A stretch of 64,000 bases of DNA from Chrysemys picta bellii (lineage: Eukaryota; Chordata; Testudines; Emydidae). The notes below the pieces were generated by a model. That model was not told the origin of the DNA, did no database searches, and was given only the letters and a program-made list of their open reading frames with translations. The stretch spans positions 109,216,421-109,280,420 of the forward strand of contig NC_088792.1 in assembly GCF_011386835.1 (NCBI RefSeq), in the 5' to 3' direction. Positions within the stretch are counted from its first letter, which is position 1. Every line of letters starts with the position of its first letter. The position numbers were made by a program, and so were the translations under genes. Shown here piece by piece: positions 34,371-45,274 of the stretch.

Positions 34371-35584
34371 CCACAAGGCTCAGCACCCTGCAGGACCGAG
34401 CCATCATAATCAGTTCTTTATGTCCATTCATCTTAGGGTTTGTTGTGTGGTCTATTCACCTCATGCTGGTTTGGCAACCAAAGGCGGAACACAGAAGCTG
34501 CCTGACAGCTCAGCTAGAGCTGACTGGCAGCCCCACTGTACCTGCTAGGATAAAATGGCTGTAAGGCAAGAGGGCAGCATGGCTGCCAGAGATGCAGAGC
34601 AACTATGGAGAGAAGCTCCTGCTAACATACTAGTTAGAAGCCAGCAGAGAAGCCGAGAGAGAGAGAGAAACTGAACAAGAGGCTGAAAATCCCATAGAGT
34701 TAGGAAACAGCTCAGTTAACAGTTAGGGACTTAAGAAGGGTTACCTCAGGCTGCTCTGAAGTAGGGCCCTGTAGTGGAACCCAGTAGAACAGGCGGGCCT
34801 ATGTTCTCTATCTCTTCCCAGAACAAGGAAGAGGGGGAATAGTCAAGGACTGTGAGTGTTAGGGGCCAGAGGAGAGATTCAGAGTGCTGAAGTTTGAGTT
34901 CCTTATTATTTGGACTTTTCTGTTAACTACAGAAGGGGATAGACTGAGCAGTGACTTAAACAAGAGCGAGGCCACATAAGACAACAGTCTGTCTTAATGC
35001 CAGAAGGGCTGGATGGAGCATTAGACAAAGGAACCCTGCAGCACTGTGTCTGGGTACAGGGAGGTTCTCTAGAGATGAGGACATGGTCCTACCGGGTCAC
35101 AAAGATGTCTAGGTTCCCATTTACCTACTGTAATCTTATCTATACCAAAACTGATGCAGTAGCAGTAGTGTTGTGCTTAGTAATATGTAGTTTGTGTATG
35201 CAGGTAAAGAAGATTTGAATGACAAGACTGATACAATATATCTCTAGTACTATTATGAAACACAACCAGAAAATATCAAATGTGTTTTTGAGAGAAAAAT
35301 AAAGAAGAAAAATGGCAGTTCAGAAGTAAATAAGGAAAATAATAAGGAAAAAAACCCTGGAGAATGCCAGAGAGAAACATAAATTACAATTTGAATGTGC
35401 TCTGAAGAAGACATTTGAGAATTAAATAATTAAACTGCATTCATGAATAAAAACACAATAACAAAAAAAATAAACAAGATGACGATAAGATTGTATTACA
35501 GGAGTCATGCAAACAATAATACTAACAAAGAAATGGGAATCTGAATACACTGTGTAACAAAATAAACCACTTTGGTAATGTGTG
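34371..35584. other. No gene recognised
   Basis: A purine-rich stretch at 34550-34830 (many GAGAG and AGAAG words) resembles worn LTR or 5' UTR sequence but has no ends. The rest is AT-rich. Confidence 0.45.
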
Positions 35585-35639
35585 GCCAGATTTTCAAAAG
35601 TGCCCAGTATCTTGGGGCCAAATTTTCAAAGAAGCCCAT

Positions 35640-35933
35640 GTCTACACTGTAACTGGGACAGCATGTGTAGGCATACCTGAACTAGCTTTGACTCAGCTAG
35701 CTCACTAGAAATAGCAGTGTAAACACGGCAGCATGTGTCGTGGCATGGGATAGCCCCCCAACTATGGATCTAGGATCTGGGATGGGATCATGCTCCGGTG
35801 ACTAGCCCTTGCTGCTGCCTCTGCTGCTGAGGCTACATTGCTATTTTTAGCAACCTGGCTCAATCACAGCTATTTTGAGCATGCCTATACGTGCTGCAGT
35901 CATGCCTCCTGATTGCTGTGCAGACATACCCTT
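35640..35933. mobile_element. Harbinger-type MITE (older family)
   Basis: The left end is CATGTCTACACTGTAACTGG. The right end, read on the minus strand, is GGTATGTCTGCACAGCAATC. Internal inverted words include GCTAGCTCACTAGAAATAGC against GCTATTTTTAGCAACCTGGC. It has no ORF. The right end abuts the next MITE. I recall this family as common in turtles; the target duplication is not clear on the left. Confidence 0.7.
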
Positions 35934-35934
35934 A

Positions 35935-36222
35935 GGTCTGGTCTATACTACCCGCCTGAATCGGTGGATAGAAATCGACCTCTCTGGGATCGATTTATCG
36001 CGTCCCATCGGGACGCGACAATCGATCCCCGAATCGGCGCTCTAACTCCACCAGCGGAGGTGGTAGTAAGCGCCGCCGACAAAAAGCGGCAGAAGTCGAT
36101 TTTGCCGCCGTCCTCACAACGGGGTAAGTCGGCTGCGATACGTCGAATTCAGCTACGCTATTCACGTAGCTGAATTTGCATATCTTAAATCGACTCCCCG
36201 CTGTAGTGTAGATGTACCCTGA
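35935..36222. mobile_element. Harbinger-type MITE (CpG-rich, well preserved)
   Basis: The left end is GGTCTGGTCTATACTACCCG after a TTA. The right end on the minus strand is GGGTACATCTACACTACAGC. The body keeps many CpG sites (ATCGCGTCCCATCGGGACGC and neighbours), which decay fast in methylated vertebrate DNA, so the copy is young or was kept unmethylated. GGGACGCG/CGCGTCCC and CTACG...CGTAG form internal hairpins. The right flank reads TGA instead of TTA, an imperfect duplication. Confidence 0.82.
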
Positions 36223-36325
36223 GATTCCTCAGTAGGAATTCCTGGAAGCTTAGCACTTTCAGTTGCCACTTCTTTTAGGTGCATAAGTGGGAGCTCAGCT
36301 CTTTTGAAAATCTGGCCCATTGTGT

Positions 36326-39165
36326 CCAGTACACTGCCTCCTTAATATGGAGGCAATCTCTGTGGTGTGTATCTGCAGGCTAATAACATGGAATAACATG
36401 CGTTACTGAGGTACTTTTATGAGAGATGATGACAGTGGGGTACAACTTTAGTATGAGTAGCAGATCATCTGCAAACTGTAGCCCAAAAAAAGATGGAAAA
36501 GGTTATTGTAGCTGGCAGAAGCTACAGAGGAGAAGGCTTTTGAATCGACACTGGGGAGATAGTGTACAAAGGACAAAGAGGGTATCTGTGCTAGATGAAA
36601 ATATGGGATGGGGAGAAAAAAGATTTATGAGGGAAACTTGAGCAAATTCTGTGGCTATATGGGTGTTTTCAATAGAGGAATGAAACAAATGGGAAAGACA
36701 GTGCAGTTGTCTGAAAATCAGGGTGATGTGGTTGCTCTTATTTGTATGTGTGCTAATCACCTAATCCAGATAGTTGTGCCTAAACTCCATTAATATTCCT
36801 GGGATTCACACCTTCCTGTTCACATGTTAAAGACCAGATGCTTCCATGGGGTGTTGCTTTATGCTGCACCATTGGTACAATCTGGTCCTTAAGCAAGCTT
36901 TCAGTGCAAGGTTGTTTCTCAGAGTAGAATGGTGGAAGTTCCCCTACCTCACCACCTTGTGCTGCAGCAGAGAAAGTAGGGCATGGCTAGGATGCCACTG
37001 CACTGTGCTGATCCCTGGTAGCACATTTGTGGTCTGTTGCTGCAGTTGCAACCAGAATAAGTTAGAGCAGTTCCCAGGCTGTTCTAATTCAGCATAGGAA
37101 CACCAACCCTGCACAGGAAGGTCAGCTGGAATGGGACAGTGAGATGGGAGATGTATTCTGTCCTGACTTTTACTGTGTACGTTTCAGCCAAGGTTGAGGC
37201 CCTAAGCATCCAATCCTGCATTCTTTCCATAAGTAAAACTCCCATTAAACACAGTGGGAGAGCAAGAAGCAACTTTAATACGTAGATGAGATTCAATGGG
37301 AATTTGTGGTGTGGAAGGAAGGCGGGGCTAAGTAGTCCTTTCAGTGAAAGCAAGTGTCTGTGGACTGTGAAGGTGCTTTCCATAACACTGTTTAACTTTG
37401 GTGTGGAGAGGAAGAATGAAGAAATATGTGTATGAATAATCTTACGGAGGCTTTAGCCATCACTGGCAAATTTTTAAATGAGCCAGGTTAAAATTTCTAA
37501 CTTGCTCGGTAATTTTCTGTCATCCTTTCTGCCATTCAAGAAAGGGTATACAATCCAGATAGTGTGAAAGCCAGTTCTAATATGCAGGACAAACGAAAGA
37601 TATTGCAGATTTTATGATAGATCTGATCCAGAGGTTTAATATGTCATATAGAAAATACCATGACTGCTTTATTAACAGATATGTATCAGGGCAGAACAAT
37701 TTTGGGATTTCAAATACTAATAAAAAATGCAGGCATACATGCTGCATTTACACTGGACTGTTCTATTATATCAAGCCAGTACAATATGTCAGAAATGGAA
37801 ATTAATTGAATTTTGACTTATCTAATTGCTTAGCCAATCAGATATGGCAAGTCGTGAATGATAAATTGACATTGTCTTTTTGTTTAATAAAACAGAAATC
37901 TAGAAAAGTTGCCCTCTTAGACTTCCTTGTCCATCATTTCATATAGTAATTTTCACCAGACAGCTTGTTCTCTTCAATTCATGACCGCTTCCAAGTGAAA
38001 TCCCCCAAAGCATGTGTTTGATTTCCCTCTCATGAAGAGGTAAATAGGCTTAATTATCATAATACTGTGTTTCTTAATGGCTGTCCTGTCAATATGGATG
38101 TTCAGTTGGCTGAAGATAACACTTTAACTTTAACTCAGATGTCACTTCCAACCTTGCTAAACATGAAAAGTGCCTGGAACAAGACTTGTGAAATGAAATA
38201 TTGTGTGACAGAAACCTGTCTTGACTATGGACTCGTGGTATAAAAATACCTTGACAAAATGTGTGTCACTTCTAGGACTCTTCAAATTGGTGGAGTGATG
38301 CAGCTTTATTACCAGCCCTTGCTCAGCTTTTCATAAAAAGTCCCAGTAGCACTGTACCTTGTGCTCAAAAGGCGCTATTTCAGTCTAATCTACACAATGC
38401 TTTTTTGTAATTAAGATCCAAGTACTGCTAAATTCCTATGGCTTCTAAGTGATTCAGGTGATTTGGAATGTCTAGATTAAAATGTTTAGTTTCACTGTTA
38501 CGGAGAAGTGTAAAAAGGGGTCTTTTAAATGTAACAAATAGGGTTGATTTAGAGTCACAATTTATTGCTGAATGACTGCCCCAAATTGACCCGAAAAATT
38601 TATTAAAATTAGATCTTTATTACTTCTCGCTTGGTGGCAACATATCTTATGATGCCTGAACTGAAAACCTATTTAACAACTATAAATACAAATTCACAGA
38701 ATACAGTTTACAATAAAATAGTTCGTAGTGTTGCTCATGCAGTCTGGAGCTTGCCAATGACAATTGTTCTTGTGTATTCTGCAGATATGTCTTTAGGGAA
38801 AAACTGTCCTCACTACTCTGTACTGTAGCTCTTTTCAATGTTTGGAATTTGCCATGCTTCAGTGTCTCATGGACATTGTTATATACAGAAGGCAGACATA
38901 CTGGGTCATTCATTAAGCACCTGAGTTACACAAAATATAAAGTAATGTCACCAGTAGAGGGAACACGTATACTCATGTAATTGGTCATTGCTTTATATTA
39001 CATGTAAGTCCCCCTTAGAAATCCACTTCTGCCATGCTTCTTTCAGGGAATTGAGTTGACTACAATGTAAATGGGCTATTGTTGTTGCCCTTCCTATAAC
39101 CGGTGTCTCCTTGTCTCAGATGGTGAGCATCCTTGGAGCAGGGATGTAGCGCTTAGTGGATATTA
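36326..39165. other. No gene recognised
   Basis: 2.8 kb of AT-rich unique sequence with no supported exon, element end or RNA gene. Confidence 0.5.
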
Positions 39166-39414
39166 CCATAAATCAGGGGTCTCAAACTCAAATGACCATG
39201 AGGGCCACATGAAGACTAGTACATTGGCCTGAGGGCCGGATTACTGACACCTCCCCCCCTGCCGCCCTCAGCCCCACTCCCACTCCACCCCTTCCATGAG
39301 GCCCCACCATGCCCCGCCTATTCCCACCCCTTCCCTGCCCCCATTCCAACACTTTCCCCAAAATCCCCATCCCAACTCTGCTCCCTCCCTGCCCCCAGGG
39401 GGGCAGGAGGGGTG

Positions 39415-39785
39415 TGGGGTGTGGTGGGGGCTCAGTGCAGGGAGCTGGGGTGTGGAGTGCAGGAAGGGTGAGGGGTACAGCAAGGGTGCAAGGTGCGGCA
39501 GGGGGCTCAGGGCAGTGGGTTGGGGTGCAAGAGGAGTGCGGGGTGTGGCAGGGGATTCAGGGCAGGGGGTCGTGGTGCAGGGTGCGGCAGGGGGCTCAGG
39601 GCAGGGGTCGTGGTGCAGGAGGGGTGCAGGGTATGGCAGAGGGTCGGGGCACAGGAGGGGTGTGACATGGGGCTCAGGGCAGTGGGTTGGGATGCAGGAA
39701 GGGTGAGGGGTGAGGCAGGGGGTTGGGATGCAGCGTGCTGCAGGGGGCTATGGGCAGGGGGTTCGGCTGCAGGAGGGATTCGGGG
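39415..39785. repeat. G-rich minisatellite inside the hAT element
   Basis: Irregular tandem units of roughly 55 bases built from GGGGCTCAGGGCAG, GGGTTGGGGTGCAGG and AGGGGTGCGGG. Units differ in length and order. Runs of GGGG at short spacing could form G-quadruplexes on the plus strand. Confidence 0.85.
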
Positions 39786-39828
39786 GGCAGGATCTGGCCC
39801 GGCGCGTACCGGGGGCAGGGCAGGCTCC

Positions 39829-40070
39829 CTGCCTGCCTGCCTGCCTGCCTCTCTGCCCTGCCCCCGCAAGAGGCTGGAATGTGGGGAAGGGGGGGCGGAG
39901 GGGCTGTGTGTTTCTGTTGCTTGAGGCACCGTCTCCAGCAGCTCCCATTGGCCGCGGTTCCCCGTTCCTGGCCTGAAGCAACAGCCACACACAGCCCCTC
40001 CGCCCCCCCTTCCCCACGTTCCAGCCTCTTCCCAGAGCTGCGCAGGGCAGGGCAGGCAGGCAGGGAGCAT
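39829..40070. repeat. Large inverted repeat (hairpin) inside the hAT element
   Basis: Arms of about 98 bases (39829-39926 and 39973-40070) with a loop of about 46 bases. Matching words include GGGGAAGGGGGGGCGGAGGG on the left and CCCTCCGCCCCCCCTTCCCC on the right. The left arm also holds a (CTGC)n-like run, CCTGCCTGCCTGCCTGCCTG. Confidence 0.88.
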
Positions 40071-40192
40071 GCCCTGCACCAAGTGCATGTCCAGCTGGAG
40101 CCACTCTGGTAAACACTGGGGGAGGGCGGAGGGGCTTGCGGGCCGCAGAAAATCACCCCGTGGGCCGCATGTTTGAGACCCCTGCCATAAAT

Positions 40193-41394
40193 AAATGATT
40201 AGATGTTACAACTGCCTCCAGCACCACTTCTCCCAACAGTGCGGCTGTGACTTTTTGTCTGATTCTGCAGCCACTGTATACCTGAGAAATCATTGTCAGA
40301 ACTTCTTTCATGGACATTTCCTGCAAGTCTCAAAGAGGCATTCATATCATTTGAGCTTTTAATCCCAGGCACCATGAGACAATGTTGTATTCTAGAGGCA
40401 GCCATGTTGGGTTTCTGTTTCTTATGAAGCATTTGAGTTGCACAAGGTAAGGTGGTAATAGGCCCTGTCACCGTATCCCATGGGAAAAATATCTCCAAGA
40501 AGTAGAGTAAAACTCCACAAGGATCTCCTCACAAATTTCCCCCAAAACCATTTTGTTGCCATAGCACCTTTCCCTCTCCTCCCCCTATCTGGAATGGGCT
40601 GTAGCTCCATTCTCCACATCTCAGCAGATTCTCCCTTCCTCAGTGTCAGGGAGCCCCTTCAAGAAGAAAAGAGGAACACCATGGAAAAGCTAAAACAGCT
40701 AAAATGATCTCCAAGAGGCTGGTAGAGAGGTGATTATGGCCCCCACCTCCATCTGCCCAAGACTCAACCGTTCCTCATTTCATCTCCATGCATTCTCCAC
40801 ACACTGACTCCAACCATTCACAAAGGGAGGGATTTGATTTTCCCCACATGAGAGGTGCCCACACCTCTGTACACATAGCTACATCTAAGTGACTAATAGG
40901 TATAAAATAACATTGTCACCACTAGGGAGAGCTCTAGTACTAACATCATAAAACATTCTTTTATGTAACTTCTCATTGCAGAGTTCAGGGGGAGTTCCTT
41001 GAATGGAAAAAGTGCAGAATATGAAACAACAATTATGAGACGGAGCTAGAGGGTGTTGAGGAGGATTTTACACTTAATGTTGCGGTGTCATAGCTGGTCT
41101 TGCAGAAAGAGGGAGGATTTCTAATCTGGACTGTTTCCACTTTAATTCAACAGGTTTTTGACACTTACAATACTTGTTTCTGCTCAGCTGCTTTGCATCT
41201 TGGCTTGGTAATGCATTCAGGAGGATATGGGAAGAAAATAGAATACAGACATTTGGTTAAAGGAGTGATTTATGAATAATGCCATTGGTTGGTGCATGAT
41301 GCTTCAGTGAAAGTTTATAACCTTGATACACTATATTCCTCAATGCCCTGAGAAGGGTTAATGATGGGCCAGACTGAATAGCCTAAGATAGTAC
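40193..41394. other. No gene recognised
   Basis: Mixed-composition unique sequence between the hAT element and the gypsy remnant. No supported exon. Confidence 0.5.
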
Positions 41395-41643
41395 TTTTGT
41401 CGTACCAGCAATTGTCTCCATATTCCCCATGTCTCAACATTCCCAGGGGGCATCTACTCTGTACAGAGCAGCCCCCCAATCCCAGAGAAACCTTTCCTGG
41501 TGCCCTCCTGTCAGGGAGCTGCCAAGAGTCTCCACTGCAGCCCTGGGTTTTCCTAGAGAGGAGTCAGTTAATTTCTCCTGCTTGAATTCCGAAGTGGGAG
41601 CTAGGAGGCTCAACTCAAGCTGATCACTGGGGCCACTTCTCAC
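41395..41643 (-). pseudogene. Gypsy-like integrase N-terminal fragment
   Basis: The 70-codon open stretch contains GGHQERFLWDWGAALYRVD and a nearby second frame with MPPGNVETWGI. This matches the ERFLWEKGLLYREW-type block just before the integrase zinc-binding domain of reptile gypsy elements as I recall them. One frameshift separates the two parts. It stops abruptly at about 41395. Confidence 0.55.
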
Positions 41644-41799
41644 CCTCCTCTGAGGTCAGTTTATCAGTAGGACTCTGCATGGCTCCAGGTCATGTACCTC
41701 ACACTGGGAGGCAGCTGCTCAGAGCTGCCTGTCAGCTTTGCAGCTCAGGGGCAGAGCCATGGGCTCTGGATGTCTGCTTTTGGATCTGAATAATCATAC

Positions 41800-42100
41800 A
41801 ACTGACCTGGGACTCTAGGTCATTTCCCAGATAGACATCTACTGGTATTTGGGAGTGTATCTCAACATCCCTGATTGTCACCCCATTTCAGATGGATCTG
41901 AACCACCAGGACTTGGAAAAGGGGGTCCCATTATTCCCTGAAAGGTTATGAGTCTATTGAGGATGATCTTTGAGGGGTTTACCAATCCTGGGCATGCCAG
42001 AGTTACTTGGGCCCCAGTGTCCCTTATCCCTGGGCCTTTTTCCCATCTACCTCTACCGGGAAACAGTGCTTAGTTTATTCTTCTTTGTGGTCTGACTAGG
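41800..42100 (-). pseudogene. Gypsy-like aspartic protease
   Basis: The active-site motif DTGAQVTL is at 42021-41998, followed by ITFQGIMGPPFP, VQIHLKWG and VDVYLGNDL, the usual retropepsin order. The enzyme would cut the Gag-Pol polyprotein. Frameshifts break the region, so it is not functional. Confidence 0.68.
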
Positions 42101-42206
42101 TTATGTTTACTGATTGGACTATCAGGGCTGGTTCTGCCAATGGAGGAATCATTGACACATGGACCTGCTGCAGGTTACCACTAGCCCCTGATCTCTCTAG
42201 CACTGG

Positions 42207-43470
42207 GCAGTTTGTTGCCTTATGACTAGTCATGTAACAACAGAAGCATATCTGATCCCCAAGTTCCTTTTTTGGGCCTCTGTTAGGATTTGCCTCCCAC
42301 CAAGGTCTGGGTTTAGTACCTTCTGCCTTCTGTGGGGAGGGAGCCCTTACTGGGTCAGCTTTATGCCAGCCTCCCTTGATTTTCCTCTCAAACCCAGGCC
42401 AATTATCTGCATGTTGGTCAGTTCAGTTTTCAGCTATGGTCCCATCCCTAGGATCTTTGTTTGTTGATCATGATTTCAAGTCAGGGTGGCAGAGTTTATA
42501 GAATTGTTCTAAACTGATTAATTCATAGCCCTCATCAACCATAATAATCCCCCAACGAGTTGCTCACTTTCTTATGTAACCCCTAATTTGACTTGAAACC
42601 TCAGCACAGGTCATGTTCCCTTTTTTTCTGAACTCCCCCAAACATTTTCCTATATGATTCAGAGGTCAGTTTAAAGCTTGCTTACATCACCCATAATTTT
42701 TATAATCTTCTCTGTCCATAAGAGTGAAAAAGTCTAAGGCCTTTGTCCCTAACAGTAGTGGAGCGGGATACCATACTAAGTCCTCCCTGCCCCATCTTGT
42801 TCAATGTACACCCTGTTTCAAAAATATCTGAAAAACACATCCATGTCATCACCTTCCCTAAAGCAAGGAAATAATTTGATGTCTATGCCACCCACTGGGA
42901 CAGGGAGAGAGGGTCTGCTGGCACAGACTGAATCTGGAGCTGGTATTGACGTTCCTGGTCCTTCTCGCTCTCTCCTCATGATGGCGCTGCCACTCCTCCC
43001 GCTGGCGCTGGTTCTCCCTCTCTTCTCTCTCATGTTGATGATCTCACTCCTCGTGTTCTCTCCTTTGCTGGTGCTCCCAGTCTTCAAGCAGCTGGGTTTC
43101 CAGACATAGTTTGTTCCTCTCCTGTGGTAGCTTCTCCTGTTCTAATTGTCAAGCTGTTCATAATTCCTGTTGCTGTGGTACACTCCATCCCAAGGGAACA
43201 TGGTGGCTGCCTTTGTCAGCTTCCTTCTGGCCTTCCTTTCAGGGAGTCAGTGCCAAGATTTTCCTGGCCTGCTGGACTTTCTACCAGTGGGCTTGATGTC
43301 CCCTGTGAACCCAGACCATTATTCCTCTTTTGGTCATAAAAATACAGCAAGTTGACTAGCCACACCTTGTCTACTCCCAGTGTTGAGCTGCATTTCCTTG
43401 AATAGCTCAAGCAGCTGACCTTTCTTCAGCTCTTCATCATTCATTTCCCCGTCTCTCTTTTTGCTATTCC
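42207..43470 (-). pseudogene. Gypsy-like gag (capsid and zinc knuckle)
   Basis: It begins near 43450 with NDEELKKGQLLELFKEM, a SAP-like N-terminal helix seen in reptile gypsy gags. Next comes an open 89-codon part (43087-42818) with an Arg/Glu-rich coiled region and IDIKLFPCFREGDDMDVFFR, the start of a SCAN-like capsid domain. A broken FKLTSESYRKMF piece follows, then a CX2CX4HX4C zinc knuckle CFCCYMTSHKATNC (42247-42207). The protein would coat the RNA genome. Several frameshifts and stops disable it. Confidence 0.68.
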
Positions 43471-43594
43471 TTACCTAAAAGAGAGTATGAGACTTTTCTC
43501 TGTGCTTCTGCCTTCTACAGTACTTGCTCTCACTGCTGTTGGCATGTATGGAATTTCACACTGTCAGAGATCCCACACACATTGCCACTATGTA

Positions 43595-44328
43595 TGTCAC
43601 AGTTCAGGATAAATGTACCTGTATCCCTCTCTGTGGTCCACCAAGGGCACCCACCCAAAGGTTTCCAGCTCCCAGCTGTCACCTGCCTTGGGTGGAGACT
43701 TGCACCCCTCCCTTATAACTGGGATGTTAAGGTGGCAGATATCCATCATTTACTCTGTGATATTCCCAGAAAGCCAAACAGGCTTGGCCTGCTCTTTGCT
43801 TTCTCTCCAGAGGCTCTGGACAGCATAATTGCCTGAAGTTCTAAGTTACCACACAGCTTTCTAAGCAACCACATTTATTCTTAAGGCAAAAGCATTTCAG
43901 ATAAAACATTAAATATAATAAAAGAACCTATGCTAAATAGCTCACCAGAGGTCACTCCAACTCCAGCCTCAGAATCTGATAGGTGTTAGTCCTTCAGAAT
44001 CCACAACTGGGTTTTCTCCATAGTTATAACTTCATAACAGTCTCAGATTCAGAACCAGAACCCAAACTGGTCAGATCAGCATGTTTCTTTATACTGCTCA
44101 GGCCTTTGACTTCCAAACCCAGGAACAGGTAATCAGCAGACAATCACCTTCTCCTTAGAATGTAGCTTCAAAAGGCTGGGTTTTTGCATAACTAGCAATG
44201 GGGAATTTGCATTAATCTCTCCCTAGATATTTCATAGGAAATCTACTTCACACATATTGTCCCAAAAATCCATTCTTATCTGGCACAATTTCAGTGAAGT
44301 CTGTTGAACTTCCAGGTCTCATATCACA
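43595..44328 (-). mobile_element. 5' LTR of the gypsy-like element
   Basis: 734 bp, starting TGTGATATGAG and ending CTGTGACA on the minus strand. It has a TATA box (AGTATAAAG, plus 44086-44094) and a polyadenylation signal AATAAA (plus 43874-43879) about 210 bases on. A TGG nine bases past the end (43586-43584) may open the primer-binding site, but no tRNA match was established. Confidence 0.75.
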
Positions 44329-45100
44329 TCTTCCCCCTAGAAAGGTTACATACAATTCTGGCCCACAGTAATACATCATCTTTATATATGTCTGCTAGAG
44401 ACATGAACAATGAAAAGCTATATTACCCCAATCCTCCCCCCCCCATCCCATTTTAACATATATTTTTCAATAATTCAGATATTGCTACATTTAAATATCT
44501 GCAAATTTCACTACCTCATAGGGGTGTTATGAGATTTCATATTTCAAGGTGTTGTATAAGTGCTTCATATTGTTTTATTTTATGTTAAATTTTTCTCAGT
44601 TCACTTACATCTGAAGGCAATTCTGCTTATAGCAAATGATCTTATGAAACCTACCATGGAACTGAAAAAGGATTTCAGACTGCAGACAATAATGTTGTGT
44701 CATTTCCATCTCTATTTTTATAAAATTGGAATTCCCATTAAAAAAGCAGGAAATGTGGTGAACTTCTTGGACTATTTTTTTGCTTCAGAAGGCGGTTAGA
44801 TGATGCTTCTAGTAAACCCCAGACACAAGTGATTAGAATGTAATTACACAGGCTGTTTGCTATGAGTTCTGTTTAAGTGGAGCTTGGTCTTGAAAGTAAT
44901 TATACAGCACAGAAGATGAACAAATGTAGTAACTTGGAAATCACACATGGAACTAGGAAGATTTTAAAATAAACATTGGGCATCCATTTACAAATAGCCA
45001 GTTTCACAGCTTTAACTAACATTAATTGTTATAGTGCATTTCATAAAGAGGTTTTTAAAAAATTTGTGGGTTTCTCTTTTCTAAAAAGCACCAGGGGAAG
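44329..45100. other. No gene recognised
   Basis: AT-rich unique sequence, with a C8 run at 44436-44443. The ORF at 44560-44799 has no family signature. Confidence 0.5.
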
Positions 45101-45103
45101 AGA

Positions 45104-45178
45104 TCCTCAGCTGATGTGAACTGGTGTAGGTCTGTGGAAGTCAATGCAACTGTAGTGATTTATATCAGCTGAGGATCT
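45104..45178. repeat. Palindromic micro-element (about 75 bp)
   Basis: The left end GATCCTCAGCTGATGTGAAC and the right end TTATATCAGCTGAGGATC are inverted copies. The centre is a GGAAGTCAATGCAACTG word common in reptile repeats. Too small to code; mobilised in trans if at all. Confidence 0.7.
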
Positions 45179-45274
45179 AACCCTCATTTTTTGATGCAGC
45201 ATTCTTTAAGAGACCATAATACTTAGTACCAGCATGCCAAATGTACTCAAAGCAGAAAATGTGTCTCTGTAAAT

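Larger units (their letters stand above)
35585..36325. repeat. Old interspersed repeat split by two Harbinger MITEs
   Basis: GGCCAGATTTTCAAAAGTGC (35585) and GAGCTCAGCTCTTTTGAAAA (36290, then TCTGGCC) are inverted ends of one old repeat. The two MITEs at 35640-35933 and 35935-36222 fill its middle, which dates them as younger than it. Confidence 0.6.
39174..40184. mobile_element. hAT nonautonomous element, GC-rich, with perfect 8-bp duplication
   Basis: 1,011 bp. The left end is CAGGGGTCTCAAACTCAAAT; the right end on the minus strand is CAGGGGTCTCAAACATGC. The duplication CCATAAAT is perfect (39166-39173 and 40185-40192). The body is far richer in G+C than the flanks. It holds a G-rich minisatellite (39415-39785) and a large inverted repeat (39829-39926 with 39973-40070). 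Long ORFs here are composition artefacts of the tandem repeats; no hAT transposase motif is present. Confidence 0.93.
41395..44328 (-). mobile_element. Truncated Ty3/gypsy-like LTR retrotransposon
   Basis: On the minus strand the order is 5' LTR (44328-43595), gag (about 43470-42490), zinc knuckle (42247-42207), protease (around 42021-41998) and an integrase N-terminal fragment (about 41643-41395). The 3' part and 3' LTR are missing. Stops and indels occur throughout. No RT or RNase H sequence lies between protease and integrase. It may be a deletion, or the domain order of Gmr1-like gypsy elements, in which integrase precedes RT. Confidence 0.75.

Noticed and set aside
39296..40156. Many long overlapping ORFs (up to 193 codons) on both strands
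   Set aside because: They lie inside the GC-rich minisatellite and hairpin of a hAT element. Openness in several frames reflects low stop frequency in G/C repeats, not coding.
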